A stretch of 64,000 nucleotides of DNA from Echinicola strongylocentroti. GTDB taxonomy: Bacteria; Bacteroidota; Bacteroidia; Cytophagales; Cyclobacteriaceae. This document shows, piece after piece, positions 21,146 through 30,896 of the stretch. The translations under genes and the position numbers were made by a program. Numbering within the stretch: the stretch's first letter is position 1; each line of letters opens with the position of its first letter. Location: contig NZ_CP030041.1 in assembly GCF_003260975.1 (NCBI RefSeq), forward strand, positions 2,031,001 to 2,095,000. Reading direction: 5' to 3'. A model generated the notes under the pieces. That model worked only from the letters and a program-made list of their open reading frames with translations, was not told where the DNA came from and did not search any database.

Positions 21146-22333
21146 TTAGTCAAGAATTTCAGTTACCTGTCCGGCACCTACTGTTCTACCACCCTCACGG
21201 ATCGCAAAACGTAGACCTTTTTCCAAGGCAACTTTGTTGATCAACTGTACTTCCATGGTGATGTTATCACCTGGCATTACCATCTCAACGTTTTCTGGAA
21301 GCTTAACTTCTCCAGTTACATCTGTCGTTCTCAAGTAGAACTGTGGACGGTATTTGTTAAAGAATGGAGTGTGACGTCCACCTTCTTCTTTAGACAGTAC
21401 GTAAACCTCAGCCTTGAACAGGGAGTGAGGAGTTACAGAACCTGGCTTACAGATGATCATACCTCTCTTGATCTGAGCTTTCTCAATACCTCTAAGAAGT
21501 AGACCTACGTTGTCACCAGCTTCACCTCTGTCCAAAATCTTACGGAACATCTCCACACCAGTTACGGTAGACTTAAGGCCTTCAGCTCCCATACCGATGA
21601 TATCAACGGCTTCACCAGAGTTTACCACGCCTCTTTCTATTCTACCAGTAGCTACTGTACCACGACCAGTGATCGAGAATACGTCCTCTACAGGCATCAA
21701 GAAGTCTTTGTCAATAAGACGCTCAGGAAGTGGAATGTAGTTATCTACAGCTTCCATCAATTCCATCACTTTTTCTTCCCACTTGTCTTCGCCATTAAGG
21801 GCGCCAAGTGCTGATCCTTGGATAACTGGGATATCGTCTCCATCGAAGTCGTAGAAAGAAAGCAATTCTCTTACTTCCATGTCTACAAGCTCAAGAAGCT
21901 CTTCGTCATCTACCAAATCCACTTTGTTCAAGAAAACCACAAGAGCTGGTACACCTACCTGACGGGCAAGAAGGATGTGCTCTCTTGTTTGAGGCATTGG
22001 TCCGTCAGTGGCAGCAACTACTAGAATAGCACCGTCCATCTGCGCAGCACCAGTTACCATGTTTTTCACGTAGTCAGCGTGACCAGGACAGTCAACGTGT
22101 GCATAGTGTCTTGATTCTGTTTGATACTCTACGTGTGAAGTGTTGATAGTGATACCTCTCTCTTTCTCTTCTGGAGCGTTATCGATAGAAGAGAAATCTC
22201 TTAATTCAGAAAGACCTTTTCTAGCCAATACAGTTGTAATGGCAGCAGTCAAGGTAGTCTTACCGTGATCGACGTGACCAATAGTACCGATATTTACGTG
22301 CGGTTTGGAACGGTCAAAGGTTGCTTTTGCCAT
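21146..22333 (-). CDS. tuf: Elongation factor Tu
   Basis: This 395-residue protein is EF-Tu, the GTPase that delivers aminoacyl-tRNA. It has the P-loop [15 protein letters not shown] (about 17-31), switch-[36 protein letters not shown], and the [10 protein letters not shown] guanine site, followed by domains II and III ending [15 protein letters not shown]. Length and motifs are standard. It is encoded after a tRNA-Tyr/Gly/Thr cluster and before tRNA-Trp-secE. Confidence 0.98.
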   Translation of the reverse strand: MAKATFDRSKPHVNIGTIGHVDHGKTTLTAAITTVLARKGLSELRDFSSIDNAPEEKERGITINTSHVEYQTESRHYAHVDCPGHADYVKNMVTGAAQMDGAILVVAATDGPMPQTREHILLARQVGVPALVVFLNKVDLVDDEELLELVDMEVRELLSFYDFDGDDIPVIQGSALGALNGEDKWEEKVMELMEAVDNYIPLPERLIDKDFLMPVEDVFSITGRGTVATGRIERGVVNSGEAVDIIGMGAEGLKSTVTGVEMFRKILDRGEAGDNVGLLLRGIEKAQIKRGMIICKPGSVTPHSLFKAEVYVLSKEEGGRHTPFFNKYRPQFYLRTTDVTGEVKLPENVEMVMPGDNITMEVQLINKVALEKGLRFAIREGGRTVGAGQVTEILD

Positions 22334-22393
22334 GCGTGAAAATCCTCTGTTTAGTTAATGATATGAATTAGTTAAATTATGCTAATGTCATTG

Positions 22394-22465
22394 AGCCAAC
22401 GACGGGATTTGAACCCGTGACCTCGTCCTTACCAAGGAAGCGCTCTACCCCTGAGCTACGTCGGC
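22394..22465 (-). tRNA. tRNA-Thr (GGT)
   Basis: This 72-nt cloverleaf has acceptor arms GCCGACG and CGTTGGC (one G-T pair), the T-arm GGGTTCAAATCCC, and anticodon loop TTGGTAA giving GGT. The anticodon stem has one T-C mismatch. It lies 60 nt upstream of tuf and is probably co-transcribed with it. Confidence 0.94.
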
Positions 22466-22504
22466 TGATAACATCGATTATCTATGCCTTATAAATAAGC
22501 ATAG

Positions 22505-22577
22505 AGCGGGAGACGAGGCTCGAACCCGCGACCTGCAGCTTGGAAGGCTGCCGCTCTACCAACTGAGCTACTCCCGC
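22505..22577 (-). tRNA. tRNA-Gly (TCC)
   Basis: This 73-nt cloverleaf has acceptor arms GCGGGAG and CTCCCGC, the T-arm GCGGGTTCGAGCCTCGT, and anticodon loop CTTCCAA giving TCC. It lies 39 nt upstream of tRNA-Thr on the same strand. Confidence 0.95.
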
Positions 22578-22792
22578 TTATTACTCTATCAAGTTTTTCT
22601 ATACTGACCCTAACCTTAAATCACGGTAGTCATTACCACCATGACCTTACAGCTGGGTATTTTATTTACATACCAAAATCTTGCAAAAGAATATCAACTC
22701 TTGACAATAGTTTCAATCGTCGTCTTACTTTTTGAAGAACTTTTGCTGTATGATTCCCACAAATTTAGAAAATTTAATGGAAATATAAAGTG

Positions 22793-22875
22793 TGGGGGAA
22801 ACAGGATTCGAACCTGTGAAGACATAAGTCAACGGATTTACAGTCCGTCCCAGTTGGCCGCTTTGGTATTCCCCC
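22793..22875 (-). tRNA. tRNA-Tyr (GTA)
   Basis: This 83-nt class-II tRNA has a long variable arm, acceptor arms GGGGGAA and TTCCCCC, discriminator A, and anticodon loop CTGTAAA giving GTA. A 215-bp spacer with no recognised gene separates it from tRNA-Gly. It is the first gene after a perfect promoter at 22947-22977. Confidence 0.96.
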
Positions 22876-22946
22876 AAATCAGTATTTCAATTCGTTAAGC
22901 CCTTTTTTGAACACGTTTGTTCTTTTTTGTTTGTCTTAACGGATGG

Positions 22947-22977
22947 CAAAATTATACCCTTTTCTGAAACATTCAAA
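22947..22977 (-). promoter_or_regulatory. Promoter of the tRNA-Tyr/Gly/Thr-tuf unit
   Basis: On the minus strand TTTG, exactly 19 nt, then TAATTTTG is a perfect Bacteroidota promoter, about 72 bp before the tRNA-Tyr 5' end. It lies between the M1 peptidase gene end and the tRNA cluster. Confidence 0.85.
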
Positions 22978-23041
22978 ATATTGAACAAAAATTCCTGAAG
23001 TTTTTTTCAACCTTTTTATTAAGCTTTTCGAAATCAGGGAA

Positions 23042-25615
23042 TTAATTTTCATCCTCATAAGGCGACAAAAAATACATTTCTTGGTTTTTGATATCTTCGT
23101 TGGTCTCCCGTCCGTAGATCGCTTTGACTTTTTCCAGTACATTTTCTTCGTCTATAAAACCAAAGAGTGACTGAAATGCAGCAAACCTCACATATGATGC
23201 GCTATGGTGCATCCCTGTATGGTACAATTTCTCAATAGCTCTTTCGCTGCCCTCCTCTGGCATTTTTGTGAAATAATCCCCATAATAACCTATCAGGTAA
23301 TATAGGTCTTGACCAAATGTATTTTCATACACCTGATGCATCCAAGGTCCTTTCCCTGGTATTCCCTGCGCTGTAAAAAAATCGATCAGGGGAATAATCA
23401 TTCGAATACTTTGCTCCTCTTGAAATGTTCTTGCTACTGCCTCCCTTTCTATTCCTTCAGCTTCCATTTGCAAGTATGCGTCCAGTGCCGCTCCGGATAC
23501 GTAATACGATGAATCCTCCATCCAAAGAAGGTACTGATCTATATAATCGCCCTCATCAATCGCTGCCAGCGCAGTAATGGCGCTCGCCCTGACACTATTG
23601 TTCTTATCCTCATTTGCCAACTCCAACAATACATCCTCCATCCCAAATGATGAAATGCTGTCCCCAAAGCTATTCAAGGCAACTTCTCGAATCGGCCAAA
23701 AACTATCCTCTAGACCGGCTCTTACCAACTTCTCTACATCAAAAGACGCCAGGTTACGGTTGCGTAAGCTATCCAAAGCCTCATACCTCGCCACACCAAA
23801 CTTAGAATCGGTAAATTGTGCCTTCAGCTGATCATCACTTCTGACCGTATGCTTTTCAGCGAGCAGCACTTTTCGTTCATCAAAATAGGCCTGTGTGATC
23901 GGGATAGTATTGCTCAGTTCAAATTGACCGTGCTTTTCCCTAAGGACAAATTCCCTGGTAAACCGCTCTCCTCCTGCATACCAGCTCACCTCAAAAGGCA
24001 AAACATACAAAGGGGTGTTTTCCAAGTCCTGCTGCTGTGATACTTTCAAAACCACATTTTCTGGATCGCTGTAATCAAAATCAATCTCCAAGACAGGGTG
24101 GCCGGATGCCAAAAACCATTGGTTAAAAAACCAATTCAGGTCTTTGCCGCAGACTTCCTCCAGTGCCAGCCTGAGATCGTGCACCTCCACAGCGCGATAA
24201 GCATGCTTGGTCAGGTAATTGTTCAGCCCTGCAAAGAACGCATCATCTCCCAAATAATCCCGTAACATATGCAACACCCTCCCCCCTTTGGCGTAAGAGT
24301 GGCTGTCAAACATATCCTCGTTATGTTCATATTCAAAGCGGATCAGGTCCACTTGTTTTTCATCCGCTTCCCATAGGTAGGTTTCCAGCTCTCCTATATG
24401 CTGAAGATCAGCTGCGTCCCTTCCTTCTTTGTGCTCGTACCACAAGTACTCCCCATAATTGGCAAAGGCTTCATTTAGTGGTAAATTTGACCAAGACTCG
24501 GTCGTTACATAATCGCCAAACCAATGGTGAAAAAGCTCATGGGCAATAATCCCATCATATTCCGAGTCAATTGCTTCCCGAGCGTTCATATTGAGCTCCT
24601 CCATAAAAATAGAGACGGTGGTGTTTTCCATGGCTCCTGACACAAAGTCCCTCACCACCACTTGATCGTACTTTTGCCATGGGTAATCGACTCCCAAAAG
24701 TCCCGAATAAAAACCCATCATTTCGGCCGTTTTTCCAAACACCCTTTTGGCTCCTTCAGCAAATGGCTTCTCGACGTAAAAGCCAAGAGGGATACCCTTC
24801 CATTTATCCTCTACTCTTACAAATTCCCCTACGGCAAAAGCCACCAAATAGGGAGCTGAGGGCTGTCGCATCACCCAGTGATCGGTACGAAAACCGTTTC
24901 GGAGCTGCTCTTGTGCCACCAGTTCCCCATTACTTACCGTGACAAACCTATCTTCCACAGTGAGCTTCAGGTCATGGGTAGCACGCTCATTTGGCGCATC
25001 AATGGTCGGAAACCACTTGGAATTATGGTCTGTTTCTCCCTGCGTCCATAGTTGGACCGGCTTGGTTTCTTCTCCGATGGGATGGATAAAATATAGCCCT
25101 TGTGTATCGGTGATCGCTTCACTACCATTTCCGCCATTCCTTGTCGGGTGGGCGGTATAGCGGATGTGAATAGTGAGGGTATCCTCAGCTGTATAGGTAT
25201 GGGGAAGTAGAATTTCCAACTGCTGGGAATCATAACTAAAATCCAGTTCTTGGTGAGAATCGCCTAAACTGACCCTATGCAGATCAAAATCCTGCGCATC
25301 CAACGTCAGCTTGGACTGGGGATAAAAATAAGGCCTCAGCACCAACCCCGCCTCCCCATGCACCAACTCCCTCTCCCGGTCAAAACTTAAATCCAGCGAA
25401 GTATGGAGTAAATCAAACGTCCTATCAGGTGTGGCCCTATAGTTTTTTATGGCGGCTTCCTTCCCAGCCACCAAGTGCCGCACATCACCTGAATCCTTCT
25501 TTTCGATCACTGGTAACGGCTGCTCATTGGCAGAGGGAACGGTGGATCTACCAACACTGCAGGCACCCAACAGCACTATTCCCAATAAAAAAGGAAAAGA
25601 GAATCTAATATTCAT
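23042..25615 (-). CDS. M1 family zinc aminopeptidase, lipoprotein
   Basis: This 857-residue protein is an M1 (gluzincin) aminopeptidase that removes N-terminal residues from peptides. I chose the ATG at 25613-25615; the frame extends three codons further to a TTG. A lipoprotein signal ends at Cys19 (LLGAC), so it is probably anchored to a cell-envelope membrane. The exopeptidase motif GAMENTTV and the zinc motif HELFHH, with the downstream NEAFANYGEYLW glutamate, are at about residues 330-385. The C-terminal third looks like HEAT/ARM-type helical repeats (for example NSVRASAITALAAIDEGD). It stands alone, divergent from the biotin-carrier gene. Confidence 0.92.
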   Translation of the reverse strand: MNIRFSFPFLLGIVLLGACSVGRSTVPSANEQPLPVIEKKDSGDVRHLVAGKEAAIKNYRATPDRTFDLLHTSLDLSFDRERELVHGEAGLVLRPYFYPQSKLTLDAQDFDLHRVSLGDSHQELDFSYDSQQLEILLPHTYTAEDTLTIHIRYTAHPTRNGGNGSEAITDTQGLYFIHPIGEETKPVQLWTQGETDHNSKWFPTIDAPNERATHDLKLTVEDRFVTVSNGELVAQEQLRNGFRTDHWVMRQPSAPYLVAFAVGEFVRVEDKWKGIPLGFYVEKPFAEGAKRVFGKTAEMMGFYSGLLGVDYPWQKYDQVVVRDFVSGAMENTTVSIFMEELNMNAREAIDSEYDGIIAHELFHHWFGDYVTTESWSNLPLNEAFANYGEYLWYEHKEGRDAADLQHIGELETYLWEADEKQVDLIRFEYEHNEDMFDSHSYAKGGRVLHMLRDYLGDDAFFAGLNNYLTKHAYRAVEVHDLRLALEEVCGKDLNWFFNQWFLASGHPVLEIDFDYSDPENVVLKVSQQQDLENTPLYVLPFEVSWYAGGERFTREFVLREKHGQFELSNTIPITQAYFDERKVLLAEKHTVRSDDQLKAQFTDSKFGVARYEALDSLRNRNLASFDVEKLVRAGLEDSFWPIREVALNSFGDSISSFGMEDVLLELANEDKNNSVRASAITALAAIDEGDYIDQYLLWMEDSSYYVSGAALDAYLQMEAEGIEREAVARTFQEEQSIRMIIPLIDFFTAQGIPGKGPWMHQVYENTFGQDLYYLIGYYGDYFTKMPEEGSERAIEKLYHTGMHHSASYVRFAAFQSLFGFIDEENVLEKVKAIYGRETNEDIKNQEMYFLSPYEDEN

Positions 25616-25660
25616 AAAGGCCAATTAAAGATAAATTGTATATTTAACGACAAAACAGCA

Positions 25661-25691
25661 CAAATGTACTCAGTTACTGTAAACGAAAAAA
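25661..25691 (-). promoter_or_regulatory. Possible promoter of the M1 aminopeptidase gene
   Basis: On the minus strand TACATTTG matches the -7 consensus exactly, with TTTT 19 nt upstream as a weak -33 box. It overlaps the start codon and first codons of the divergent biotin-carrier gene (ATG at 25664), so the two genes may interfere. Confidence 0.45.
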
Positions 25692-26158
25692 ACTTTAGTA
25701 TTGAGCAGGATGGTGGAGACTTTTTGATTAACGGAACCGCCATGGACTGGGAAGTAACCCCAATAGATAACCGTCATTTTCACATTATCAAAGGTCGCAA
25801 ATCCTACCAAGTGGAACTGGTAAAAATGGACTTGAGCCAAAAAGAACTGACGCTCAAAATCAATAACAAATCCGCTAACATAAAAATCAAGGATAAATTT
25901 GACCTATTATTGGAAAAACTGGGCATGAACGGCAAAGCAAATTCCAAGTTGACTTCGGTCAACGCACCAATGCCCGGCTTGATCCTTGAAATCAACGTCC
26001 AAGAAGGCGATAAGGTCAAAAATGGCCAACCAGTAATGATCTTGGAAGCCATGAAAATGGAGAACATCATCAAATCACCTGGCGATGGAACGGTAAAAAA
26101 AATACACGTTTCGACAGGGGACAGTGTAGAAAAAAAACAAGTCTTGATACAATTTTAG
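25664..26158 (+). CDS. Biotin/lipoyl attachment-domain protein (acyl-CoA carboxylase biotin carrier)
   Basis: This 164-residue protein has a C-terminal biotinyl domain (about residues 97-164) with the biotinylation motif EAMKMEN, target Lys131, preceded by the conserved APMPGLI hinge. The N-terminal 80 residues form a beta-rich linker domain. Such proteins serve as biotin carrier subunits of acetyl- or propionyl-CoA carboxylase, or of a carboxyltransferase or decarboxylase. No carboxylase or carboxyltransferase gene is next to it in this window, so the partner is unknown. It is followed by pyrH across a 101-bp gap with its own promoter. Confidence 0.88.
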   Translation: MYSVTVNEKNFSIEQDGGDFLINGTAMDWEVTPIDNRHFHIIKGRKSYQVELVKMDLSQKELTLKINNKSANIKIKDKFDLLLEKLGMNGKANSKLTSVNAPMPGLILEINVQEGDKVKNGQPVMILEAMKMENIIKSPGDGTVKKIHVSTGDSVEKKQVLIQF

Positions 26159-26167
26159 AATCGATCG

Positions 26168-26199
26168 TTTAGTTTTCTGCTCTCAAGAATTTATATTTG
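26168..26199 (+). promoter_or_regulatory. Promoter of pyrH-frr
   Basis: TATATTTG matches the Bacteroidota -7 box and TTTA stands 20 nt upstream as a near-consensus -33 box. The pyrH ATG is 61 nt downstream. Confidence 0.6.
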
Positions 26200-26259
26200 T
26201 CGAGTTTATCTATTCATCAATAAATCAATAATTGGCAGGCTAGCTAACCAACTTTACTT

Positions 26260-26970
26260 ATGAAATACAAACGAATTCTGCTCAAACTCAGCGGTGAGGC
26301 TTTGATGGGGCCCAATGGCTACGGCATTGACTCCAATAAACTAAAGCAATACACCCAGGAAATCAAAAAAGTGAAAGAACTGGGCGTCGAACTCGCCATT
26401 GTCATCGGAGGCGGAAACATTTTTAGGGGTGTCCAAGGCGAAAAAGTCGGCATCGACCGCGTACAGGGCGATTACATGGGAATGCTTGCCACACTGATCA
26501 ACGCCATGGCCCTCCAGAGCTCCTTGGAACAAAACGACATGTACACCAGACTCATGTCAGGAATCAAAATCGAAAGTGTCTGTGAGCCTTTTATCCGTAG
26601 AAGGGCCATCCGTCACTTGGAAAAAGGTAGAATTGTGATTTTCGGAGCCGGAATCGGCAATCCTTACTTCACCACGGATTCCACGGCCAGCCTTAGAGCA
26701 ATAGAGATCGAAGCTGAAGTAGTCCTCAAAGGAACCCGTGTGGACGGTGTATATACTGCCGATCCAGAAAAAGACAAAAATGCGGAACGGTATACCAATA
26801 TCTCCTTCCAAGAAGTCTATGAGAAAAACCTGAACGTCATGGACATGACGGCATTTACACTCTGTCAGGAAAACAACCTGCCCATTATTGTGTTTGACAT
26901 GAACAAGGCCGGTAACCTGGAAGATTTGGTAAAAGGAGAAGAAGTTGGTACTTTAATTACCTCAAATTAA
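26260..26970 (+). CDS. pyrH: UMP kinase
   Basis: This 236-residue protein is bacterial UMP kinase of the amino-acid kinase family, converting UMP to UDP with ATP. Motifs are [12 protein letters not shown] at the N terminus, [12 protein letters not shown] (about 45-56), the [15 protein letters not shown] segment, and [22 protein letters not shown] (about 130-150). The end [12 protein letters not shown] is typical. frr starts 12 nt after, a very common pyrH-frr pair in bacteria. Confidence 0.97.
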   Translation: MKYKRILLKLSGEALMGPNGYGIDSNKLKQYTQEIKKVKELGVELAIVIGGGNIFRGVQGEKVGIDRVQGDYMGMLATLINAMALQSSLEQNDMYTRLMSGIKIESVCEPFIRRRAIRHLEKGRIVIFGAGIGNPYFTTDSTASLRAIEIEAEVVLKGTRVDGVYTADPEKDKNAERYTNISFQEVYEKNLNVMDMTAFTLCQENNLPIIVFDMNKAGNLEDLVKGEEVGTLITSN

Positions 26971-26982
26971 GTAAACATAAAG

Positions 26983-27543
26983 ATGGAAGAGATACAGTTA
27001 GAACTCGAGGCAGCTAAGGAACAGATGCAAAAAGCTGTCGATCATACCGCCAATGAACTCCTCAAAATCAGAGCTGGAAAAGCCATGCCCAACTTAGTGG
27101 ATGGCATTATGGTGGATTATTACGGAGCCCCTACGCCCCTTCAGCAAGTGGCTTCGGTCAATACTCCCGATGCCAGGACATTGGCCATCAAACCTTGGGA
27201 GAAAAACCTCATCGGTGAAATAGAAAAAGCCATCATCAACTCTGACCTGGGTCTTGCCCCTCAGAATAATGGTGAAATCGTTATCCTTACCATTCCACCA
27301 CTTACTGAAGAGCGCAGAAAAGATTTGGTAAAGTACGCCAAAAACGAATGCGAAAACGGCAAAATCAGTATCCGAAGTGCCCGGAAAGAGACCAATGACT
27401 CTCTGAAAAAACTCCAAAAAGAAGGCGCTTCTGAAGATGATGTCAAAAGAGCAGAAGACAAAGTCCAAAAATTAACGGACGACTACTCTGCCAAAATCGA
27501 CACCCTATTCGATAAAAAAGAAGCAGATATCATGAAGGTTTAA
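26983..27543 (+). CDS. frr: Ribosome recycling factor
   Basis: This 186-residue protein is RRF, which splits post-termination ribosomes with EF-G. Helical domain I carries HTANELLKIRAGKAMPNLVDGIMVDYYGAPTPL. The two C-terminal long helices include RRKDLVKYAKNECENGKISIRSARKE. The family usually has about 185 residues, so it is full length. Its TAA stop codon lies within the terminal bases of palindromic repeat copy A, which therefore abuts the gene with no spacer. Confidence 0.97.
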   Translation: MEEIQLELEAAKEQMQKAVDHTANELLKIRAGKAMPNLVDGIMVDYYGAPTPLQQVASVNTPDARTLAIKPWEKNLIGEIEKAIINSDLGLAPQNNGEIVILTIPPLTEERRKDLVKYAKNECENGKISIRSARKETNDSLKKLQKEGASEDDVKRAEDKVQKLTDDYSAKIDTLFDKKEADIMKV

Positions 27544-27714
27544 CCCGGATTATGCATTAGGAATCGTAGTGAGAGCTGAAATTGCAAGAAAATCAGTTAG
27601 TTTGGAGGCATTAGCGTAGCACCGCTACGGTTATGCCGAAAACTAAAGTGAAACGGCTGATTTTGAAGCAGTTTAAGGTCGCAACAGATAGGCTAATGCA
27701 TATTCCGGGTTTAA
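27539..27714. repeat. Palindromic repeat PR1, copy A (complete, ~176 bp)
   Basis: The ends are TTTAACCCGGATTATGC and, inverted, TTTAAACCCGGAATATGC-like. The centre is a hairpin of GGCAT..GCGTAGC, loop ACC, GCTACGG..ATGCC. The arms pair with each other along most of the element (for example AAATTGC..AAAATCAG with CTGATTTT..GCAGTTT). It covers the frr stop codon. The same sequence recurs at 37004-37180, 41936-42112 and 46624-46798. No ORF is inside. Confidence 0.92.
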
Positions 27715-27733
27715 TCTACAGCCTTTACATTAC

Positions 27734-27792
27734 AAAAGCAGGCCACAGCTACACGGGTATTTTATCCGTGTAGCTGTGGCCTGCTTTCTTTT
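27734..27792. terminator. Bidirectional terminator between frr and the DUF5686 gene
   Basis: A 22-bp perfect stem (27735-27756 with 27766-27787) has A-rich bases on its left and T-rich bases on its right. It separates the convergent frr and DUF5686 genes and can terminate in both directions. Confidence 0.9.
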
Positions 27793-27885
27793 CTCGTGGC
27801 TTCGGCAGTTAAGTATTTTGACAGTCACCTACTGTCTGTTACTGAGCCGACTCCCCCATCACCAACGATTACCCTCTATCATCCC

Positions 27886-30528
27886 CTACTCTTCAAAATC
27901 CACATTGATAAACGTCGCGATCCCCAGTCGCACACCTCCATGAGAATACTCACCATTTTCAAATCCTGCCCCCACTTCCACTCGGAATATGCGAAATAAA
28001 TTGTCCAAGGAGTAGCCCACTTCCCAATAGTGCGGTGAATTCGCTGTCTTTAGGTAATTGAAAAACACATTTTCCCTGACGCCCGAAAAACGCAGCATCG
28101 GCAACTGGGTCAGCAGGAACTTCCTGAACTGATAATGCACAATGCCGCTAACATAACTGCCTTTGGTACTGAACTTATAGTAATCCAAAAACCGATAATT
28201 GCTCACCGTACCCATATTGCTAAAAATGGTCCTATTACCGCCAAAATGCTCAAAATCCGTAAAGTAAACCTGGTCATCATTCAGAAATGTCCCAGCCCTC
28301 ACATTAAAGTCCAAGTCCCCGCTGACCCCAAACTCAAAGCTATGCTTCACTCCTAGCTCCAACTGGTCAAAATCCGCGCTCCCTTCCCCAAGTCCCACAT
28401 TGGCAATTCCCTTATGATAGCTCAAACTCACTTGGGGAGCGGTATTGCCCAAGGGGTATTTCGTCCCATTGCGAACATAATACTTTAGCCCTGGGCGCCA
28501 GTGAAATACTGCGTCTAACAGTAAGGATTCGTTTGATTGAAAGGCGGTCTCGTCTGCCTCGATATTTTCAGGGACATTGGAAGTATACTCCCTACCCGAC
28601 TTATTGTAAAAACTATAATTGGATTGATTCGTCAGCATTCCCCGGTCAGCATAGGTCAGTGACAATTTATAGGAAAACGCATCCTTGGGACGGTGGTCCA
28701 TGTAGAGCTTCACAAATTGCTGATCATATAACTTCATGTAGTTTTTCCTCAACAATAAAGAATACGCTGCATTGACCAATTCATTGATGGGCTTGTCACC
28801 ATTAAACTGGTAAATGTATTTTCCTGCTGTCAAGCCATACAGAAACCTGGCCCGATCTTGCTTCCAGGATTTTTGAAAATCCAAGGTTCCGTACCACTGC
28901 TTACTGGAAAATCCGTAACGCACCTCCGGACTTATCTTCCAATTGCTTATGCGCTTAGAAGCACTGTCCATCCGCGTCACTTGATAATCTCCCCCTAAAC
29001 CAAACTTGAACCCTTCCACTGTATTAAAGGACAACTTGGTGAAATTGGCATCAAAGCCTGCAAACCTGCCACCTCCAAAGTGATAGGTCCCCCCTCCGAG
29101 GATATCCAGAGGATTGAAGGGTTTTTTGGCCTTATCGGCAATGGAATCCACCTCACTTTTTTTGGCCTCATCCACCATGGCCAAGCTATCATCCCGGTGG
29201 TAGCCGCTGATTTCCTTTTCGGTGAGTTTTACCGGGCGGATACTGTCCCAATAAGCTTTGCTGCGCTCATGGGCCATGGAGTCCACCTTATGATTCCTGA
29301 CCACGGCCACATCAGCATCTTTTCGTTGCTTCTCCTGTTCCTTTTCGTATTGGTTGATCATCTTACGAAAGTCCTTCCGGGACATTTTATCGGCATCGGT
29401 GATCTGCTCCTGAGCCGGTTCCTTCCGCTCAAAAGCCTCCACTTCTTCAGGAATCTCCTCTACGTTTTCATCCAAAATCTCCGTCTCTGCCACCAAGTCT
29501 GGATTAAGCGTTATTTGATAGTCCCTAGTAGAAGCGAGGTATTTGTAGTGCCCCTTAAAACCAAAAAAACTACCTCCAAAAGTATACACATGTGTCAACG
29601 GCATCCACACTTTTTCCTCCACGGGCGCATACTGCTGCGTCACTCCCACGTCAAAGCCCATGATGGACGTTTTCAGCTTTAGGCTATGAATGGCCCATAG
29701 ATCTTCGATAATATAAATATGCCCTTCAAAGACCTGTTCTCCCCGGGAGCGGGGTGTCACCCGGACCTTATTGATCAATACGCCGTTTTCGAAAAAAGTA
29801 CCCTCATGCCGAAACCGATAATAGGAAAAGGCATACTTGCTCAGCGGCGAGACCACATCATTGATCTTATCCTGATAAAAAGACGCTCCGATGTAGGGTG
29901 CGGGATCTGTCTGGTTACTTTCTCCAGAAGCGCGAATGCTGATCACTTTTTCGCTCAGCTCGTTGGGCTGTTTGAAGGTAATTTCCGACACAGACTCCGA
30001 GGTATAGGCTTCATTGAGCGAAATCCCTTCCTCTTTCAGCTTTTTCTTCAAGAAAAATGGGGCATCAGTCAGCTCGCCGGTCCCTTTGATGTACACTTTC
30101 ATGGTATATTCAGCCACTTGCAGTCGATGGTACTTAGCCTTGGCAATGGCCTTTCTCATCACCGTCAGCGCAGGATCTTCTGCACCTCCCTTTACTTCCA
30201 CTTCGTCCATGGCATAGGTCTGGGAGGTCAAGGTCACCTCCAGCTGCACCCAACCATCCTTCACTTCCACTGTTCGCTGCTGGGTTTCGTAGCCCAAGTG
30301 CCTGATGATAATATCATAATGCCCCGGAGCCAATGCGTATTCAAATACCCCGTTTTGGTTGGTCGGAATGCCATCATTGAGGTTCCTCACAAACACCGAA
30401 GCATAGGCCACGGACTCTCCAGCCTCATCTACGACCTTTCCCCGGATGCCCTGCCCCAATACGGACCCCAATAGCCCAAGATTAACTATCGTAAAAATGA
30501 ACAAACCACTTTTTAAAAAACCATCCAT
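27886..30528 (-). CDS. DUF5686 family outer-membrane protein with carboxypeptidase-regulatory-like domain
   Basis: This 880-residue protein has an N-terminal signal peptide (to about residue 25, GSVLGQ), then a carboxypeptidase-D-regulatory-like beta-sandwich (GIRGKVVDEAGESVAYASVFVRNL to about residue 105). A long DUF5686-type region rich in aromatic beta-strands follows, with a charged central linker (about 365-465, many E, K and D). The C-terminal half alternates aromatic and hydrophobic residues and ends in FINVDFEE, like an outer-membrane beta-barrel. The function is unknown; related proteins are widespread in Bacteroidota and often resemble TonB-dependent receptors without the plug. It is convergent with frr. 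Confidence 0.8.
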   Translation of the reverse strand: MDGFLKSGLFIFTIVNLGLLGSVLGQGIRGKVVDEAGESVAYASVFVRNLNDGIPTNQNGVFEYALAPGHYDIIIRHLGYETQQRTVEVKDGWVQLEVTLTSQTYAMDEVEVKGGAEDPALTVMRKAIAKAKYHRLQVAEYTMKVYIKGTGELTDAPFFLKKKLKEEGISLNEAYTSESVSEITFKQPNELSEKVISIRASGESNQTDPAPYIGASFYQDKINDVVSPLSKYAFSYYRFRHEGTFFENGVLINKVRVTPRSRGEQVFEGHIYIIEDLWAIHSLKLKTSIMGFDVGVTQQYAPVEEKVWMPLTHVYTFGGSFFGFKGHYKYLASTRDYQITLNPDLVAETEILDENVEEIPEEVEAFERKEPAQEQITDADKMSRKDFRKMINQYEKEQEKQRKDADVAVVRNHKVDSMAHERSKAYWDSIRPVKLTEKEISGYHRDDSLAMVDEAKKSEVDSIADKAKKPFNPLDILGGGTYHFGGGRFAGFDANFTKLSFNTVEGFKFGLGGDYQVTRMDSASKRISNWKISPEVRYGFSSKQWYGTLDFQKSWKQDRARFLYGLTAGKYIYQFNGDKPINELVNAAYSLLLRKNYMKLYDQQFVKLYMDHRPKDAFSYKLSLTYADRGMLTNQSNYSFYNKSGREYTSNVPENIEADETAFQSNESLLLDAVFHWRPGLKYYVRNGTKYPLGNTAPQVSLSYHKGIANVGLGEGSADFDQLELGVKHSFEFGVSGDLDFNVRAGTFLNDDQVYFTDFEHFGGNRTIFSNMGTVSNYRFLDYYKFSTKGSYVSGIVHYQFRKFLLTQLPMLRFSGVRENVFFNYLKTANSPHYWEVGYSLDNLFRIFRVEVGAGFENGEYSHGGVRLGIATFINVDFEE

Positions 30529-30762
30529 AAGAACACTGTAGATTTTTACAAGGAGAAATTAAGCAATTAAATCGAAACTCCTTCAAATACGGCCCATCTC
30601 TTGACATAGTTTAACAAAAAGGTAAGGGACAAGTCGGAGCGGGTAGAACACAGATTTACCTCAGCGCAACAGTGTGGTGCATACCTGGCATTAAACAATA
30701 ATCCGAGTGGGTGAATAATTATGTTTATTTGACTCCCCTGTCTTTTCCAAATTTAGATAAAG

Positions 30763-30807
30763 AATCAGCGCAAATCATAATCATCTGCGTCATCAGCGTT
30801 CCATCAG
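30763..30807. repeat. 45-bp direct repeat, copy 1
   Basis: A 45-bp sequence beginning AATCAGCGCAAATCATAATC and ending GCGTTCCATCAG is repeated without change at 31227-31271, and the 15-20 bp to its left are also similar. It lies in the non-coding 30529-31855 region upstream of SusC. Confidence 0.9.
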
Positions 30808-30896
30808 AATCCATCTCGGATCAAGCAATATTTCTGGGAAGAATAAATTTCGACACACTTTCTTGAAATCGTTCCCTATCGATTATTGGAATATTT

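Noticed and set aside
22578..22792. Possible small gene between tRNA-Gly and tRNA-Tyr
   Set aside because: The only frame there is short, runs into the tRNA-Tyr antisense, and has no recognisable feature; a TAAATTTG box (22760-22767) lacks a -33 partner.
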